From the NCBI RefSeq assembly GCF_015291625.1, contig NZ_CP030047.1, forward strand, positions 2,046,001 to 2,110,000: a stretch of 64,000 bases of DNA, in the 5' to 3' direction. Made by a program: the position numbers and the translations under genes. This DNA is from Bradyrhizobium sp. CCBAU 53421 (GTDB taxonomy: Bacteria > Pseudomonadota > Alphaproteobacteria > Rhizobiales > Xanthobacteraceae). Below the pieces are notes generated by a model, which ran no database searches, was not told where the DNA came from, and saw nothing but the letters and a program-made list of their open reading frames with translations. Positions 27,190-36,358 of the stretch are shown in pieces. Position 1 is the first letter of the stretch; each line of letters opens with the position of its first letter.

Positions 27190-27934
27190 TCACGGCATCC
27201 TCGTGGCCACGCTCGCGCAGGCCGTGGCCGAGCGCGACGCGCTCGTCGAACACAAAGCAGTCGCCGCGCCAGCGGCTGTCCTGCCGCGGCGTTTGCTCGA
27301 GATATTTCAGGATGCCACCCTTGAGGTGATAGACCTCGCCGAAGCCTTGCGCGAGCAGATAGGCGCTCGCCTTCTCGCAGCGGATGCCGCCGGTGCAGAA
27401 CATCGCAATCCTGCGGTGCTTCGCGGGATCGAGGTGCCGGGCGGCAAATTCCCTGAATTGTCCGAAGCTCGCGATACCTGGATCGACCGCGCCTTCGAAG
27501 GTGCCCATCGCGACCTCGAACGCGTTGCGGGTGTCGAGCACCATGATGTCGGGCGAGGCGATGAGTTCGTTCCAGCCGCCGGCGTCGACATAGGTGCCGA
27601 CCCGCCGCGTCGGATCGACCGTGGTGTCGCCGAGCGTCACGATCTCCTTCTTGAGCCGTACCTTGAGCCGCTGGAACGGCATCTGCGCGGCTTCTGAGAA
27701 TTTCAGCTCGAGATTGTCGAGGCGGCCGCCGAACAACGGCCCGTCCTCAAGCTCCGCGACGAAGCGCCCGATGGCCTCATCGCCGCCGGCGATGGTGCCG
27801 TTGATGCCCTCATGCGCGAGCAGCACGCTGCCCTTGAGATCGAGGTCGGTGCAGAGCGCGCGCAGCGGCTCGCGCAGGGCGCGGAAGTCGGGCAGCGCGG
27901 CGAACTGGTAGAAGGCGGCGACCTTGAGCGGCAT
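27182..27934 (-). CDS. trhO: tRNA uridine(34) hydroxylase (rhodanese-like)
   Basis: A 250-residue protein of the TrhO/YceA family, which hydroxylates uridine 34 of tRNA to 5-hydroxyuridine with O2. The N-terminal domain contains AHEGINGTIAG and ends in KVRLKKEIVT. The rhodanese-like domain carries VLDTRNAFEV and the catalytic Cys in MFCTGGIRCEKA (two Cys). Length is somewhat short compared with the E. coli protein (about 350 aa) but typical for alphaproteobacteria. It is co-transcribed with slyX. Confidence 0.92.
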   Translation of the reverse strand: MPLKVAAFYQFAALPDFRALREPLRALCTDLDLKGSVLLAHEGINGTIAGGDEAIGRFVAELEDGPLFGGRLDNLELKFSEAAQMPFQRLKVRLKKEIVTLGDTTVDPTRRVGTYVDAGGWNELIASPDIMVLDTRNAFEVAMGTFEGAVDPGIASFGQFREFAARHLDPAKHRRIAMFCTGGIRCEKASAYLLAQGFGEVYHLKGGILKYLEQTPRQDSRWRGDCFVFDERVALGHGLRERGHEDAVNE

Positions 27935-28106
27935 GGCCGGGGTTTATCAGGCCGGCCAGATCGGCGAAACCCCGCAAAGCCATGCATTATCGGGATAATT
28001 CCTCTGGCATGCCATGCATTGCCCTGCCGGGGATGAATATGCCATGTACGTCGCGTCCATCCGCCGCAGCGGCATCAGACCATCACGATCAAGCGAGCTC
28101 TCCGTC

Positions 28107-29693
28107 ATGAGGAATTTCCACTTCGCCGGCCGTTCCTCGGTCCACGCCCAGAACGCGATGGTCGCAACGTCGCATCCGGAGGCGGCGCTGGTGGCCATCG
28201 ATGTGATGCGCGAGGGCGGCACCGCTGCCGACGCTGCGGTCGCGGCCTGCGCGCTGCTCGGCGTCATCGAGCCGCAATCGACCGGCATCGGCGGCGACTG
28301 CTTTGCGCTGATCCAGCCGAAGGGCGAGGGCAAGATCACCGCCTATAACGGCAGCGGCCGGGCGCCGATGGCCGCCACCGCCGACTGGTACCTCGAACGC
28401 AAGATCCATTCGGTGCCGCTGACCTCGGCGCATGCCGTCAGCATCCCCGGCGCGATCGACGCCTGGGACGTGATCCTCAGGGATCACGGCAAGTTCGGCT
28501 TCGACCGCCTGCTGCAGCCCGCGATCAAGGCCGCCGAAGAGGGCTATGTCGTCGCTCCGCGCATCGCCTTCGACTGGAAGAACGGCTTTGAGAAGCTGAA
28601 GAACGGCACCAACACCGAGCGCTACCTGCTGCCGCACGGCAAGCCCGCGGTCGCCGGCGACGTGATCCGCCAGCCCGAGCTCGGCAAGACGCTGCGCGCC
28701 ATCGCGCAAAAGGGCCGCGACGCCTTCTACAGCGGCGAGATCGCCGCCGACATGGTCGACACCCTGCGCGGCATCGGCGGCCTGCATACGCTGGAGGACT
28801 TTGCGGCGCATTCGACCGAGACGACCTCGCCGATCGGCACGATGTACAAGGGCTACGACGTCTGGCAGTGCCCGCCGAACGGCCCCGGCATCACCATGCT
28901 GGTGATGCTCAACATCCTGTCGCGCTTCGACCTGACCAAGTTCAAGCCGCTCAGCATCGAGCGCTTCCACCTCGAGGCCGAGGCGGCGCGCATCGCCTAC
29001 ATGATGCGCGAGCAGTATATCGCCGATCCCCAGCACGCCCATGTCGATGTCGCCGGCATCCTCTCCAAGGAGTTCGCCGACGAGCACATCAGGAACATCC
29101 GGATGGACGCCCTGCTCGAATTGCCGAACGTCGCGCCGCCGATGAATCCCTCGACCGTCTACATCACGGTGGTCGACAAGGACCGCAACGTCTGCTCCTT
29201 CATCAACTCGATCGCGCATTCGTTCGGCTCGGCGATCGTCTCCAACAAGACCGGCATCCTGCTGCAGAACCGCGCCGGCGGCTTCCGCATCCAGCCCGGC
29301 CATCCGAACTGCATCGCGCCGGGCAAGCGTCCGCTGCACACCATCATCCCGGCGCTGGCCACCAGGAACGGCCGTGCGGTGATGCCGTATGGCGTGATGG
29401 GCGGGCAGTATCAGCCGGTCGGCCAGACCCGCGTTCTGACCAACATGCTCGACTATGGCTGCGACATCCAGGAGGCGATCGACATGCCGCGCGGCCTGCA
29501 TTACGAGGGCGTCTACCAGCTTGAGGACTCTGTGCCGGCGGAGATCGTCGAAGGCCTGAAGAAGATCGGACACAAGACCACCAGCGTGGTCGCGCCGCTC
29601 GGCGGCGGCCAGGGCATCTGGATCGATTGGGAGAAGGGCACGCTGACCGGCGGCTCCGATCCGCGCAAGGACGGTTGCGCGCTCGGCTACTGA
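28107..29693 (+). CDS. ggt: Gamma-glutamyltransferase family protein
   Basis: A 528-residue Ntn-hydrolase of the gamma-glutamyltransferase family, which cleaves gamma-glutamyl bonds of glutathione-type substrates or related amides. N-terminal signatures are [20 protein letters not shown] and [11 protein letters not shown]. The processing/catalytic Thr is Thr350 in [11 protein letters not shown]. The pocket region after it is GGGQGIWI near the end. The start ATG at 28107 is chosen because residues before [10 protein letters not shown] look non-conserved. No signal peptide is evident, unlike periplasmic E. coli Ggt, so cytoplasmic processing is possible. Substrate specificity not determined. 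Confidence 0.85.
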   Translation: MRNFHFAGRSSVHAQNAMVATSHPEAALVAIDVMREGGTAADAAVAACALLGVIEPQSTGIGGDCFALIQPKGEGKITAYNGSGRAPMAATADWYLERKIHSVPLTSAHAVSIPGAIDAWDVILRDHGKFGFDRLLQPAIKAAEEGYVVAPRIAFDWKNGFEKLKNGTNTERYLLPHGKPAVAGDVIRQPELGKTLRAIAQKGRDAFYSGEIAADMVDTLRGIGGLHTLEDFAAHSTETTSPIGTMYKGYDVWQCPPNGPGITMLVMLNILSRFDLTKFKPLSIERFHLEAEAARIAYMMREQYIADPQHAHVDVAGILSKEFADEHIRNIRMDALLELPNVAPPMNPSTVYITVVDKDRNVCSFINSIAHSFGSAIVSNKTGILLQNRAGGFRIQPGHPNCIAPGKRPLHTIIPALATRNGRAVMPYGVMGGQYQPVGQTRVLTNMLDYGCDIQEAIDMPRGLHYEGVYQLEDSVPAEIVEGLKKIGHKTTSVVAPLGGGQGIWIDWEKGTLTGGSDPRKDGCALGY

Positions 29694-29727
29694 TTGGATC
29701 GAGATCAATCAAGGAAGGACGTCCAGA

Positions 29728-30186
29728 ATGCAATCTTCACGACGCAAGATCATCACGACTGCGTTCGCCGGCCTTGCGGCGGCAGTCTCCACATCCGTTG
29801 CCGGCAGGACGGCAACGGCCCAAACCGCGGGAAAGCCCATGACCACAGCTTCAGGCCTCCAGATCATCGACAGCAAGGTCGGCACCGGCGCTTCGCCGAA
29901 GACCGGCCAGACCTGCGTCATGCACTATACCGGCTGGCTCTATGAGAACGGCCAGAAGGGCAAGAAATTCGACTCCTCCGTCGACCGCAACGAGCCGTTC
30001 GAGTTTCCGATCGGCCAGGGTCACGTGATCAAGGGCTGGGACGAAGGCGTCGCCACCATGAAGGTCGGCGGCAAGCGCACGCTGATCATCCCGCCGGACC
30101 TCGGCTATGGCGCGCGCGGCGCCGGCGGCGTGATCCCGCCGAATGCCACGCTGATGTTCGACGTCGAGCTGCTTGGCGTAAAGTAA
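29728..30186 (+). CDS. FKBP-type peptidyl-prolyl cis-trans isomerase, exported
   Basis: A 152-residue protein that isomerises X-Pro bonds and helps fold exported proteins. The N-terminal signal peptide starts [19 protein letters not shown] (Arg-Arg just before the hydrophobic stretch suggests Tat). A single FKBP domain (about residues 45-152) follows with [45 protein letters not shown] and the final [11 protein letters not shown]. Start ATG at 29728 has AAGGAAGGAC ahead. It follows the gamma-glutamyltransferase by 34 bp and may be in the same transcript. Confidence 0.93.
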   Translation: MQSSRRKIITTAFAGLAAAVSTSVAGRTATAQTAGKPMTTASGLQIIDSKVGTGASPKTGQTCVMHYTGWLYENGQKGKKFDSSVDRNEPFEFPIGQGHVIKGWDEGVATMKVGGKRTLIIPPDLGYGARGAGGVIPPNATLMFDVELLGVK

Positions 30187-30232
30187 CCTCATGGCCGTCA
30201 AATAGCGGGCTCACAACAAGAGGGGCGCAGCG

Positions 30233-31222
30233 ATGAAGATCTCGATCCTCGACGATTATTTCGACACGCTGCGTACCCTCGATTGCTTCCGCAAGCTCGA
30301 CGGCTACGACGTCACGATCTGGAATGATCATGTCCAGGACGTCGATGCGCTCGCCGAACGGCTGCGCGACAGCGATGCGCTGGTGCTGATCCGCGAACGC
30401 ACCCAGATTCGTAACGCCCTGCTGGAACGGCTGCCGAAGTTGAAGCTGATCAGCCAGCGCAGCGTCTATCCGCATATCGACATCGACACCTGCACGCGGC
30501 TCGGCATCATCGTGTCGTCGAGCCAGCATGCCGATACGCCGTCCTACGCCACCGCCGAGTTCACCTGGGGCCTGATCCTCGCCGCGATGCGCGCGATCCC
30601 GCAGCAGATGGCGGCGCTGAAGGCGGGCAAATGGCAGATCGGCGTCGGCCATACGTTGCGCGGCAAGACGCTTGGCATCTACGGCTACGGCCGTATCGGC
30701 GCGGTGGTCGCGGGCTATGGCAAGGCGTTCGGCATGAATGTGCTGGTCTGGGCGCGGGAGCCCGCGATGGTGAAGGCGCGTGCCGACGGCTACGAGACCG
30801 CTGCCAGCAAGGCGGATTTCTTTGCCCGTTGCGACGTGCTGTCGCTGCACATGCGGCTGGTCGACGCGACGCGCGGCATCGTCAAGGCGGAAGACCTCGC
30901 GCGGATGAAAGAGACCGCGCTGATCGTCAACACCAGCCGCGCGCCGCTGATCGAGCCGGGCGCGCTTGTCAACGCGCTGCGCGCCGGCCGGCCTGGAATG
31001 GCCGCCGTCGACGTCTATGAGAAGGAGCCGATGCGCGATACCGCCGACCCGCTGCTCAACATGGACAATGTGGTCTGCACCCCGCATCTCGGCTACGTCT
31101 CGCGCGACGAATACGAGATTCAGTTCACCGACATTTTCGACCAGATATTGGCCTACGCGGCGGGTACGCCGACCAATGTCGTGAACCCGGATGTGCTGGC
31201 GCATGTGCGCCCGCGCGGCTAG
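30233..31222 (+). CDS. D-2-hydroxyacid dehydrogenase family protein
   Basis: A 329-residue NAD(P)-dependent oxidoreductase interconverting a 2-hydroxy acid and a 2-oxo acid. The dinucleotide-binding motif is [10 protein letters not shown] (about residues 147-156). The catalytic Arg is in [13 protein letters not shown], the Glu in VYEKEP and the His in TPHLGYVS, which completes the Arg-Glu-His triad. It resembles D-3-phosphoglycerate dehydrogenase without the ACT domain; substrate is unknown. It is followed by convergent csbD. Confidence 0.9.
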   Translation: MKISILDDYFDTLRTLDCFRKLDGYDVTIWNDHVQDVDALAERLRDSDALVLIRERTQIRNALLERLPKLKLISQRSVYPHIDIDTCTRLGIIVSSSQHADTPSYATAEFTWGLILAAMRAIPQQMAALKAGKWQIGVGHTLRGKTLGIYGYGRIGAVVAGYGKAFGMNVLVWAREPAMVKARADGYETAASKADFFARCDVLSLHMRLVDATRGIVKAEDLARMKETALIVNTSRAPLIEPGALVNALRAGRPGMAAVDVYEKEPMRDTADPLLNMDNVVCTPHLGYVSRDEYEIQFTDIFDQILAYAAGTPTNVVNPDVLAHVRPRG

Positions 31223-31278
31223 CAGCGTCGTTCATGCTCGAACGGCCGGCTCGATGGGGCGGCCGTGTCATCTCTCGT

Positions 31279-31482
31279 TCAGCGAGGCCAGTGAGCCGCT
31301 GCGGTCACCCTGCCGACGATCCTCTTGATGCCGCCGAGTGCCTTCTGTCCCTTGCCCTTGGCCTGCAGGATCGCACCTCTGCCCTGCATCGCCGGAGAAC
31401 CGGTGACCTTGCCAAGACGCCGCTTGAACCTTCCGATCGCGTCGTTGGCCGTGCCCTTGATCCTATCGGTCGTGCTACCCAT
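31279..31482 (-). CDS. CsbD family stress protein
   Basis: A 67-residue CsbD-like protein. The conserved start is DRIKGTANDAIGRFKRRLGK, followed by a Gly/Lys-rich second half (QAKGKGQKALGGIKR). CsbD members are stress-induced and of unknown action. The ATG at 31482 is used rather than the further upstream in-frame ATG at 31524. It is convergent with the dehydrogenase gene and divergent from the cupin gene. Confidence 0.85.
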   Translation of the reverse strand: MGSTTDRIKGTANDAIGRFKRRLGKVTGSPAMQGRGAILQAKGKGQKALGGIKRIVGRVTAAAHWPR

Positions 31483-31628
31483 GAAACTACTCCTTCGGAA
31501 TACGCCGAGACAACGCGTCGGCACATGGCGATGTTCCGATTTGGCGATGTTCCGATTTTCCGCTCGCCTGCGCGCCTGCTTTTCGCTAGCGTTCCACGCA
31601 CGAAATCAGGCCAACGAAAGCAAGAACG

Positions 31629-32153
31629 ATGAGCGGTTCCCACGATCACACCCATTCTCACGACCATGATCACCACCATCACGACGACGAGCGCTGGAAG
31701 CACGACGGCGTCCGGGTGATTCCTGGTAACCAGCTCGATCCGAATGTGCCGTCGACCGCCGGCATGGACCGCAAGGCCGCGATCAACTTCGCCCGCGTCG
31801 GTGCGCAGAAATTGTGGGCAGGCACCGTCAGCATCAAGCCGGACGCCAAGACCGGCGCGCATCATCACGGCCACCTCGAAAGCATCATCTATGTCGTGAA
31901 GGGCAAGGCGCGGATGCGTTGGGGCGAGAAGCTGCAATTCACCGCCGAAGCCGGTCCTGGCGACTTCATCTTCGTGCCGCCCTACGTGCCGCATCAGGAG
32001 ATCAACGCCAGTCCGGACGAAGTGCTGGAATGCGTGCTGGTGCGCTCCGACGGCGAGGCGGTGGCGATCAACCTCGACATCGAGCCGGTCGAGAAGCCGG
32101 AGAACGTGCTGTGGGTCGATCCGGTGCACCGGCATCCCGACGAGAAGAAATAA
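31629..32153 (+). CDS. Cupin protein with His-rich N terminus
   Basis: A 174-residue single-domain cupin. The first 20 residues are dominated by His/Asp (HDHTHSHDHDHHHHDD), a metal-chelating tail. The cupin motif 1 reads GAHHHGHLESIIYVVKGKA, with metal-binding His and Glu, and motif 2 is PGDFIFVPPYVPHQEIN. A metal-dependent dioxygenase, isomerase or sensor function is possible. It precedes the enoyl-CoA hydratase by 51 bp and may be in the same unit. Confidence 0.85.
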   Translation: MSGSHDHTHSHDHDHHHHDDERWKHDGVRVIPGNQLDPNVPSTAGMDRKAAINFARVGAQKLWAGTVSIKPDAKTGAHHHGHLESIIYVVKGKARMRWGEKLQFTAEAGPGDFIFVPPYVPHQEINASPDEVLECVLVRSDGEAVAINLDIEPVEKPENVLWVDPVHRHPDEKK

Positions 32154-32204
32154 CGTCGCGGCGCAGCCGCGACGAAACACAATAACAAAAGCGGGGAGGC
32201 CAGC

Positions 32205-32942
32205 ATGACGCTCGTTCGTTACGAGAGCGCCGACCACATCGCGACCATCACGATGGCACGCAGCGAGAAGCACAACGCGCTCAACAACGCGTTGTGCAGC
32301 GAATTGCGCGATGCCTGGCTGCGCTTCCGCGACGGTGAGGATCGCGTCGCGGTTCTGGCCTCCGCGGAGGAAAAGTATTTCTCGGTCGGCGCCGATGTGG
32401 CCGACCTTCCCGTCAATATGTGGCACGCGGTGCCCGGCCTCGGCGTCGAGCTCGACAAGCCGGTGATCGCAGCGACGTCAGGCTGGGTCGTGGGTGGCGC
32501 CTTCGTGCTGGTCCAGATGGCCGATCTCTGCGTGGCGTCGGAGACGACGCGTTTCATTTACCCGGAGGGAAAGATCGGCACCACCGCGGGCGGCGTCTCG
32601 TCGGTGATGGCGCGGATGCCGCACAAGATCGCGATGGAGTTTCTGCTGGTCGGCGAGGAAATGTCGGCGGAGCGCGCCTTCCAGATCGGTTTCGTCAACA
32701 AGGTCGCGCCGAAAGGTCAGCACCTCGCGCTGGCGCAGGAGATGGCTGCGAAGATCGCCGGCAATGCGCCGCTGGTGGTTCGCGCGCTCAAGAAGTTGGC
32801 GCGCGAGGCGATGCCGAAGGGGCCGCTGGAAACGGTCGCCGATGTGCGGAGGTTGCTCGATGGGGTCAGGGACAGCGAGGATCTCAAGGAAGGCGTGAAG
32901 GCATTCAGCGAGAAGCGGAAGCCGAGGTTTACGGGGAAGTGA
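32205..32942 (+). CDS. Enoyl-CoA hydratase/isomerase family protein
   Basis: A 245-residue crotonase-fold protein. The first oxyanion loop region is ASAEEKYFSVGADVADL and the second is GWVVGGAFVLVQMADLCVAS, followed by PEGKIGTTAGGVSSVMAR, which carries the Glu expected in this region. It hydrates or isomerises enoyl-CoA thioesters; the substrate is not known. The ATG at 32205 follows GGGGAGGCCAGC, a strong site. It is near a dehydrogenase and a cupin, which could form a small acyl-CoA catabolic set. Confidence 0.88.
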   Translation: MTLVRYESADHIATITMARSEKHNALNNALCSELRDAWLRFRDGEDRVAVLASAEEKYFSVGADVADLPVNMWHAVPGLGVELDKPVIAATSGWVVGGAFVLVQMADLCVASETTRFIYPEGKIGTTAGGVSSVMARMPHKIAMEFLLVGEEMSAERAFQIGFVNKVAPKGQHLALAQEMAAKIAGNAPLVVRALKKLAREAMPKGPLETVADVRRLLDGVRDSEDLKEGVKAFSEKRKPRFTGK

Positions 32943-32946
32943 CGCA

Positions 32947-33025
32947 GTCATTCCGGGGCTCGCGAAGCGAGAACCCGGAATCTCGAGGTTCCGGGTTCGA
33001 CGCTCGCGCGTCGCCCCGGAACGAC
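32947..33025. repeat. Palindromic intergenic repeat, family 4
   Basis: GTCATTCCGGGGC...GCCCCGGAACGAC outer stem with inner repeats (GAACCCGGAA/TTCCGGGTTC). It lies between the convergent ends of the enoyl-CoA hydratase and the amidohydrolase and may end both transcripts. Confidence 0.8.
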
Positions 33026-33029
33026 GGAC

Positions 33030-34556
33030 TCAAGCAAACACCCGGTGATCGATCGCCCCGCTCGGCACCACATAGCCGTAGCGCGTGTTCGACGGTTCCG
33101 CGCCGGCCTTCTCATATTGCGCCTTCATCACCGCGAAGCGGTCGCCCTTGATGTCGAGCATCGCGCGCTTCGGCTGGATGTTGTAGAGCCGGGCATTGTT
33201 GTCGCCGAAGATCGCGGTCTTCACCGGTCCATCGGCGGGACCGAGCGGCGCATAGCCGAACTTCTTCTGCATCGCTTCGGGGATTTCCAGCCGCCGCAGG
33301 CCCTCGATCTGCCATTGCGGCGCGCCGGTCCACAGCGCGTCGGTGCCCCAGCAGATATGGTCGACGCCGAGGCCCTTGATCAGGGTGCCCATCAGCGCGG
33401 CGCAGACATTGGGCTCGGCGACCAGCGTGGTCGCGAACAATTGCCCGACGTCGCCGTAGACATTGTTGACGCCGTACTGCGTCGGGATGTCGGCGAGGTC
33501 GGAGGTCCAGGCGATCCGGCCGGTGCGCTCGAATTCGGCGAGCGCGACCTTGGGATCGCCGCCGACATGGCGATAGGCCGAGTGATAGATCACGAAGTTG
33601 AGCTGCGGCCAGTCCTTGGCCGCCTGGCCGACATCGGCAACGTCGGCGAAGCCGCGCAGGTTCGGATACTGCTTCTCGATCCCGGGCGGGAACAGCCCCT
33701 TGTGCACGCAGACATTCTTGATGCCCGCCTTCACCATCTTCTCGTAGCCCTTGTAGGCGACCTTCTCGTCGTCCAGCCGCCACGGATAGCGGCTGATCTC
33801 CTTGTGAGTGTTGTCGCCGATCGTGTAGCCCTTGCAGGATTCCGGGTTCAAGGCCAACGCAGCATCGAGCTTGTCGAGCCAGCCGGGCTGTCCGGGCGTG
33901 AAGATCGCGTGACAGAACACGCGGCGCGAGCCGGCCTCGTCGTTGATCTGCTTGCGAGCGGCGGCCATCTGCTCGTTGGTCAGGAACCAATCCTGCTCGA
34001 TGTCCGACGGCGCCGAGGAGATCAGCGCAATCTTGGTGTCGGAATCGAGAAACATCTCCTTCTTGTAGTTGTTGAACTTCAGATCCTCGATGGTCTGCTC
34101 GTGATCGTTGAGCTCCTTGTTCCAGCCGGCCTTGCCGACGGCCTTGCGCATCTCCACGAAGCCCATGATGCGGGTGTCGTCGCGCAGGAAATGCGTGTGC
34201 ATGTCCATGATGAACTGGTCTTTCAGCCCGTTGGCGCGCTCCTGCGCCATCGTGGGCGTTGCGGCTTCCGCCGGCGTCACGTCGAACAGCTCCCCGTAGA
34301 CCTGGTTCATCGCGACGAACGAGGCGGCCATGCCGGCCGCGGTCTGAAAGAAACGGCGGCGGTCGAGGCCCTGCTTGCCGCCGAGATCATCGGCCATCGC
34401 CAGCAGCCGCGCCTCGACCTCGCGCTGCCGTTCGTTCTGCGGGTCGGGATAGAACTCGTCGCTGGAGACGATCTGGGTCGGGATCGGCGTCTGGTACTGG
34501 CACAGTTCGGAGGGCATCAAGGCGGCAAGTTCTTCGTCGGTGAGATTGCTGCTCAT
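33030..34556 (-). CDS. Amidohydrolase-family protein with internal Tat motif
   Basis: A 508-residue metal-dependent hydrolase of the amidohydrolase-2 TIM-barrel type. The metal-binding MDMHTHF is at about residues 118-123, a further metal/His site is in IYHSAYRHVGGD, and a late CWGTDALW carries the Asp. A twin-arginine motif DRRRFFQTA with a hydrophobic stretch is at about residues 65-85, after a long charged N-terminal part. Export through Tat is therefore possible, with an unusually long n-region. The start is the ATG at 34556. It is divergent from a Tat-exported alpha/beta hydrolase. Substrate unknown. Confidence 0.85.
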   Translation of the reverse strand: MSSNLTDEELAALMPSELCQYQTPIPTQIVSSDEFYPDPQNERQREVEARLLAMADDLGGKQGLDRRRFFQTAAGMAASFVAMNQVYGELFDVTPAEAATPTMAQERANGLKDQFIMDMHTHFLRDDTRIMGFVEMRKAVGKAGWNKELNDHEQTIEDLKFNNYKKEMFLDSDTKIALISSAPSDIEQDWFLTNEQMAAARKQINDEAGSRRVFCHAIFTPGQPGWLDKLDAALALNPESCKGYTIGDNTHKEISRYPWRLDDEKVAYKGYEKMVKAGIKNVCVHKGLFPPGIEKQYPNLRGFADVADVGQAAKDWPQLNFVIYHSAYRHVGGDPKVALAEFERTGRIAWTSDLADIPTQYGVNNVYGDVGQLFATTLVAEPNVCAALMGTLIKGLGVDHICWGTDALWTGAPQWQIEGLRRLEIPEAMQKKFGYAPLGPADGPVKTAIFGDNNARLYNIQPKRAMLDIKGDRFAVMKAQYEKAGAEPSNTRYGYVVPSGAIDHRVFA

Positions 34557-34772
34557 TCTTCGCTCCCGCTCTCGCCGGATTTTTCCGGTCGGACCGCGGC
34601 GGAGACTAGGACCAAGTCCGTCCCTCGTCCGCGCCGATTGCCGGAAACCGCGTTCACAAAATCGTGCATCGCATCTGCGGCCGCAAGACGCGCCCGTTGC
34701 GCAACCAGTGATGCACGCTGCTATGCTCGGTCGCACCGGGTCGGACGAAGAAATCCGGAAGGGAGGCGAACC

Positions 34773-35789
34773 ATGATGCCAGCGGACCATTCGCGGCGCA
34801 CCATCATCAAGTGCATCGGCGTTGCGGCGGCGGCCGGCGTGCTCGGCGCAGCGCCGGCGCAGGCCGCGGTCGCAGTTCCTGCCGAGGGAGAAATATGGAG
34901 CAACGAATATTGGGCGAAGAAGGGTGACATCCCGCTGTGGATGTTTCGCAAGCGGATCGGCGCGCCCAGGCCGGGCGAGCCGGCGCGGCCTGTGGTGTTC
35001 TTCGTCCACGGCTCGTCGGTGACGTCGAGGGTGTTCGACCTCACGGTGCCCGGCAAGGGCGAGTATTCGCTGCTCAACGTCTTTGCGCGTTACGGCTTCG
35101 ACTGCTGGACCATGGATCACGAGAACTACGGCAAGTCGGGCCGCACCTCAGGCAATGCCGACATCGCAAGCGGGGTCGAGGACCTGAAGGCGGCGGTCGA
35201 GGTGATCGCGCGCGAGACCGGGCAGGCGAGATATCACTTCGTCGGCGAATCCTCCGGCGCGCTGCGGGCGGGTGCCTTCGCGATGGCCGCGCCGGAGCGG
35301 ATCGACCGCCTGGTGTTCGCCGCCTTCACCTACAAGGGCGAGGGCTCGCCGACATTGGCAAAGCGCGCCGAGCAGCTTGCCTATTACCGCAGCCACAACA
35401 TGCGCAAGCGCGACCGCGACATGATCCGCTCGATCGCGACCCGCGACAGGCCCGGCACGTCCGACCCCGCCGTGATGGAAGCGCTGGCCGACGTCGAGAT
35501 GCAGTTCGGCGACCAGATCCCGACTGGCACCTATCTCGACATGACCGCCAATCTGCCGGTGGTGCATCCGGAGAAGGTGCTGGCCCCGGTGCTGCTGGTC
35601 CGCGGCGAATATGACGGGATCGCGGCCGTCCCCGATCTCGAGGAGTTCTTCAACAAGCTGCCGAATGGCGACCGGCAGTTCATCATCCTGCCGGGCACCG
35701 CCCATTCGGTGGCGCTGGCCACCAATCGTGAGCTGTTCTGGCACGTGACGCGGGCATTTCTGACCATGCCGGCGCCGATCGTGACCTGA
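34773..35789 (+). CDS. Tat-exported alpha/beta hydrolase
   Basis: A 338-residue alpha/beta hydrolase. The Tat-type signal (SRRTIIKCIGVAAAAGVLG, cleavage near AQA at 29-31) implies a periplasmic enzyme. The nucleophile elbow is GESSG (Ser160), the oxyanion region FFVHGSSVT, and the Asp/His of the triad are likely in GEYDGIA and GTAHSV near the end. It probably hydrolyses an ester or lactone. The ATG at 34773 has GGGAGGCGAACC ahead. The divergent amidohydrolase and this gene may share a regulator; no regulator is adjacent. Confidence 0.88.
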   Translation: MMPADHSRRTIIKCIGVAAAAGVLGAAPAQAAVAVPAEGEIWSNEYWAKKGDIPLWMFRKRIGAPRPGEPARPVVFFVHGSSVTSRVFDLTVPGKGEYSLLNVFARYGFDCWTMDHENYGKSGRTSGNADIASGVEDLKAAVEVIARETGQARYHFVGESSGALRAGAFAMAAPERIDRLVFAAFTYKGEGSPTLAKRAEQLAYYRSHNMRKRDRDMIRSIATRDRPGTSDPAVMEALADVEMQFGDQIPTGTYLDMTANLPVVHPEKVLAPVLLVRGEYDGIAAVPDLEEFFNKLPNGDRQFIILPGTAHSVALATNRELFWHVTRAFLTMPAPIVT

Positions 35790-35891
35790 AGCCTGCGGCA
35801 GGACGCCGCAATAAAAATTTGCGCTGTCATGTCGGGATCCGGCTATGCGGTTCGTCCTCGGGGCACAACCCCGCCAACAGGAGTTCTTCGC

Positions 35892-36329
35892 GTGGCCAAT
35901 CCCAAAATGATCTTCGTCAACCTGCCGGTCAGCAATCTCGCCCATGCCACTGCGTTCTATGAGGCGATCGGCGCGGCCAAGAATCCGCAATTCTCGGACG
36001 ATACCGCCTCCTGCATGGTGATCTCCGACACCATTTTCGTCATGCTGCTGACCCACGACAAATTCCGGCAGTTCACGTCGAAGACAATCGCCGACGCCAA
36101 GACCACGAGCGAAGTGCTGGTCTGTCTCTCCGCCGACAACCGCGACGCCGTCGACGGCTACGTGACCAAGGCGAAGGGCGCGGGCGGCACCGCCGATCCG
36201 TCGCCGAAGCAGGATTTCGGCTTCATGTATGGCCGCAGCTTCGAGGATCCCGACGGCCACATCTGGGAAGTGATGTGGATGGACCTCGAAGCCGCGACGA
36301 AGGCGCAGGCCGCCGCGGCCACTGCCTGA
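35892..36329 (+). CDS. VOC-family (glyoxalase-like) protein
   Basis: A 145-residue vicinal-oxygen-chelate protein. KMIFVNLPVSNLAHATAFYE is the first strand-helix unit, and the later SFEDPDGHIWEVMWMD carries the terminal metal Glu. It lacks obvious Cys-rich insertions and resembles stand-alone VOC proteins (glyoxalase/bleomycin-resistance-like) of unknown substrate. The GTG at 35892 is chosen because AGGAG lies 7 bp before it. It is convergent with the histidine-kinase gene. Confidence 0.85.
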   Translation: MANPKMIFVNLPVSNLAHATAFYEAIGAAKNPQFSDDTASCMVISDTIFVMLLTHDKFRQFTSKTIADAKTTSEVLVCLSADNRDAVDGYVTKAKGAGGTADPSPKQDFGFMYGRSFEDPDGHIWEVMWMDLEAATKAQAAAATA

Positions 36330-36358
36330 GCCGCCGCACGATGCGTTGAGACAGCACT

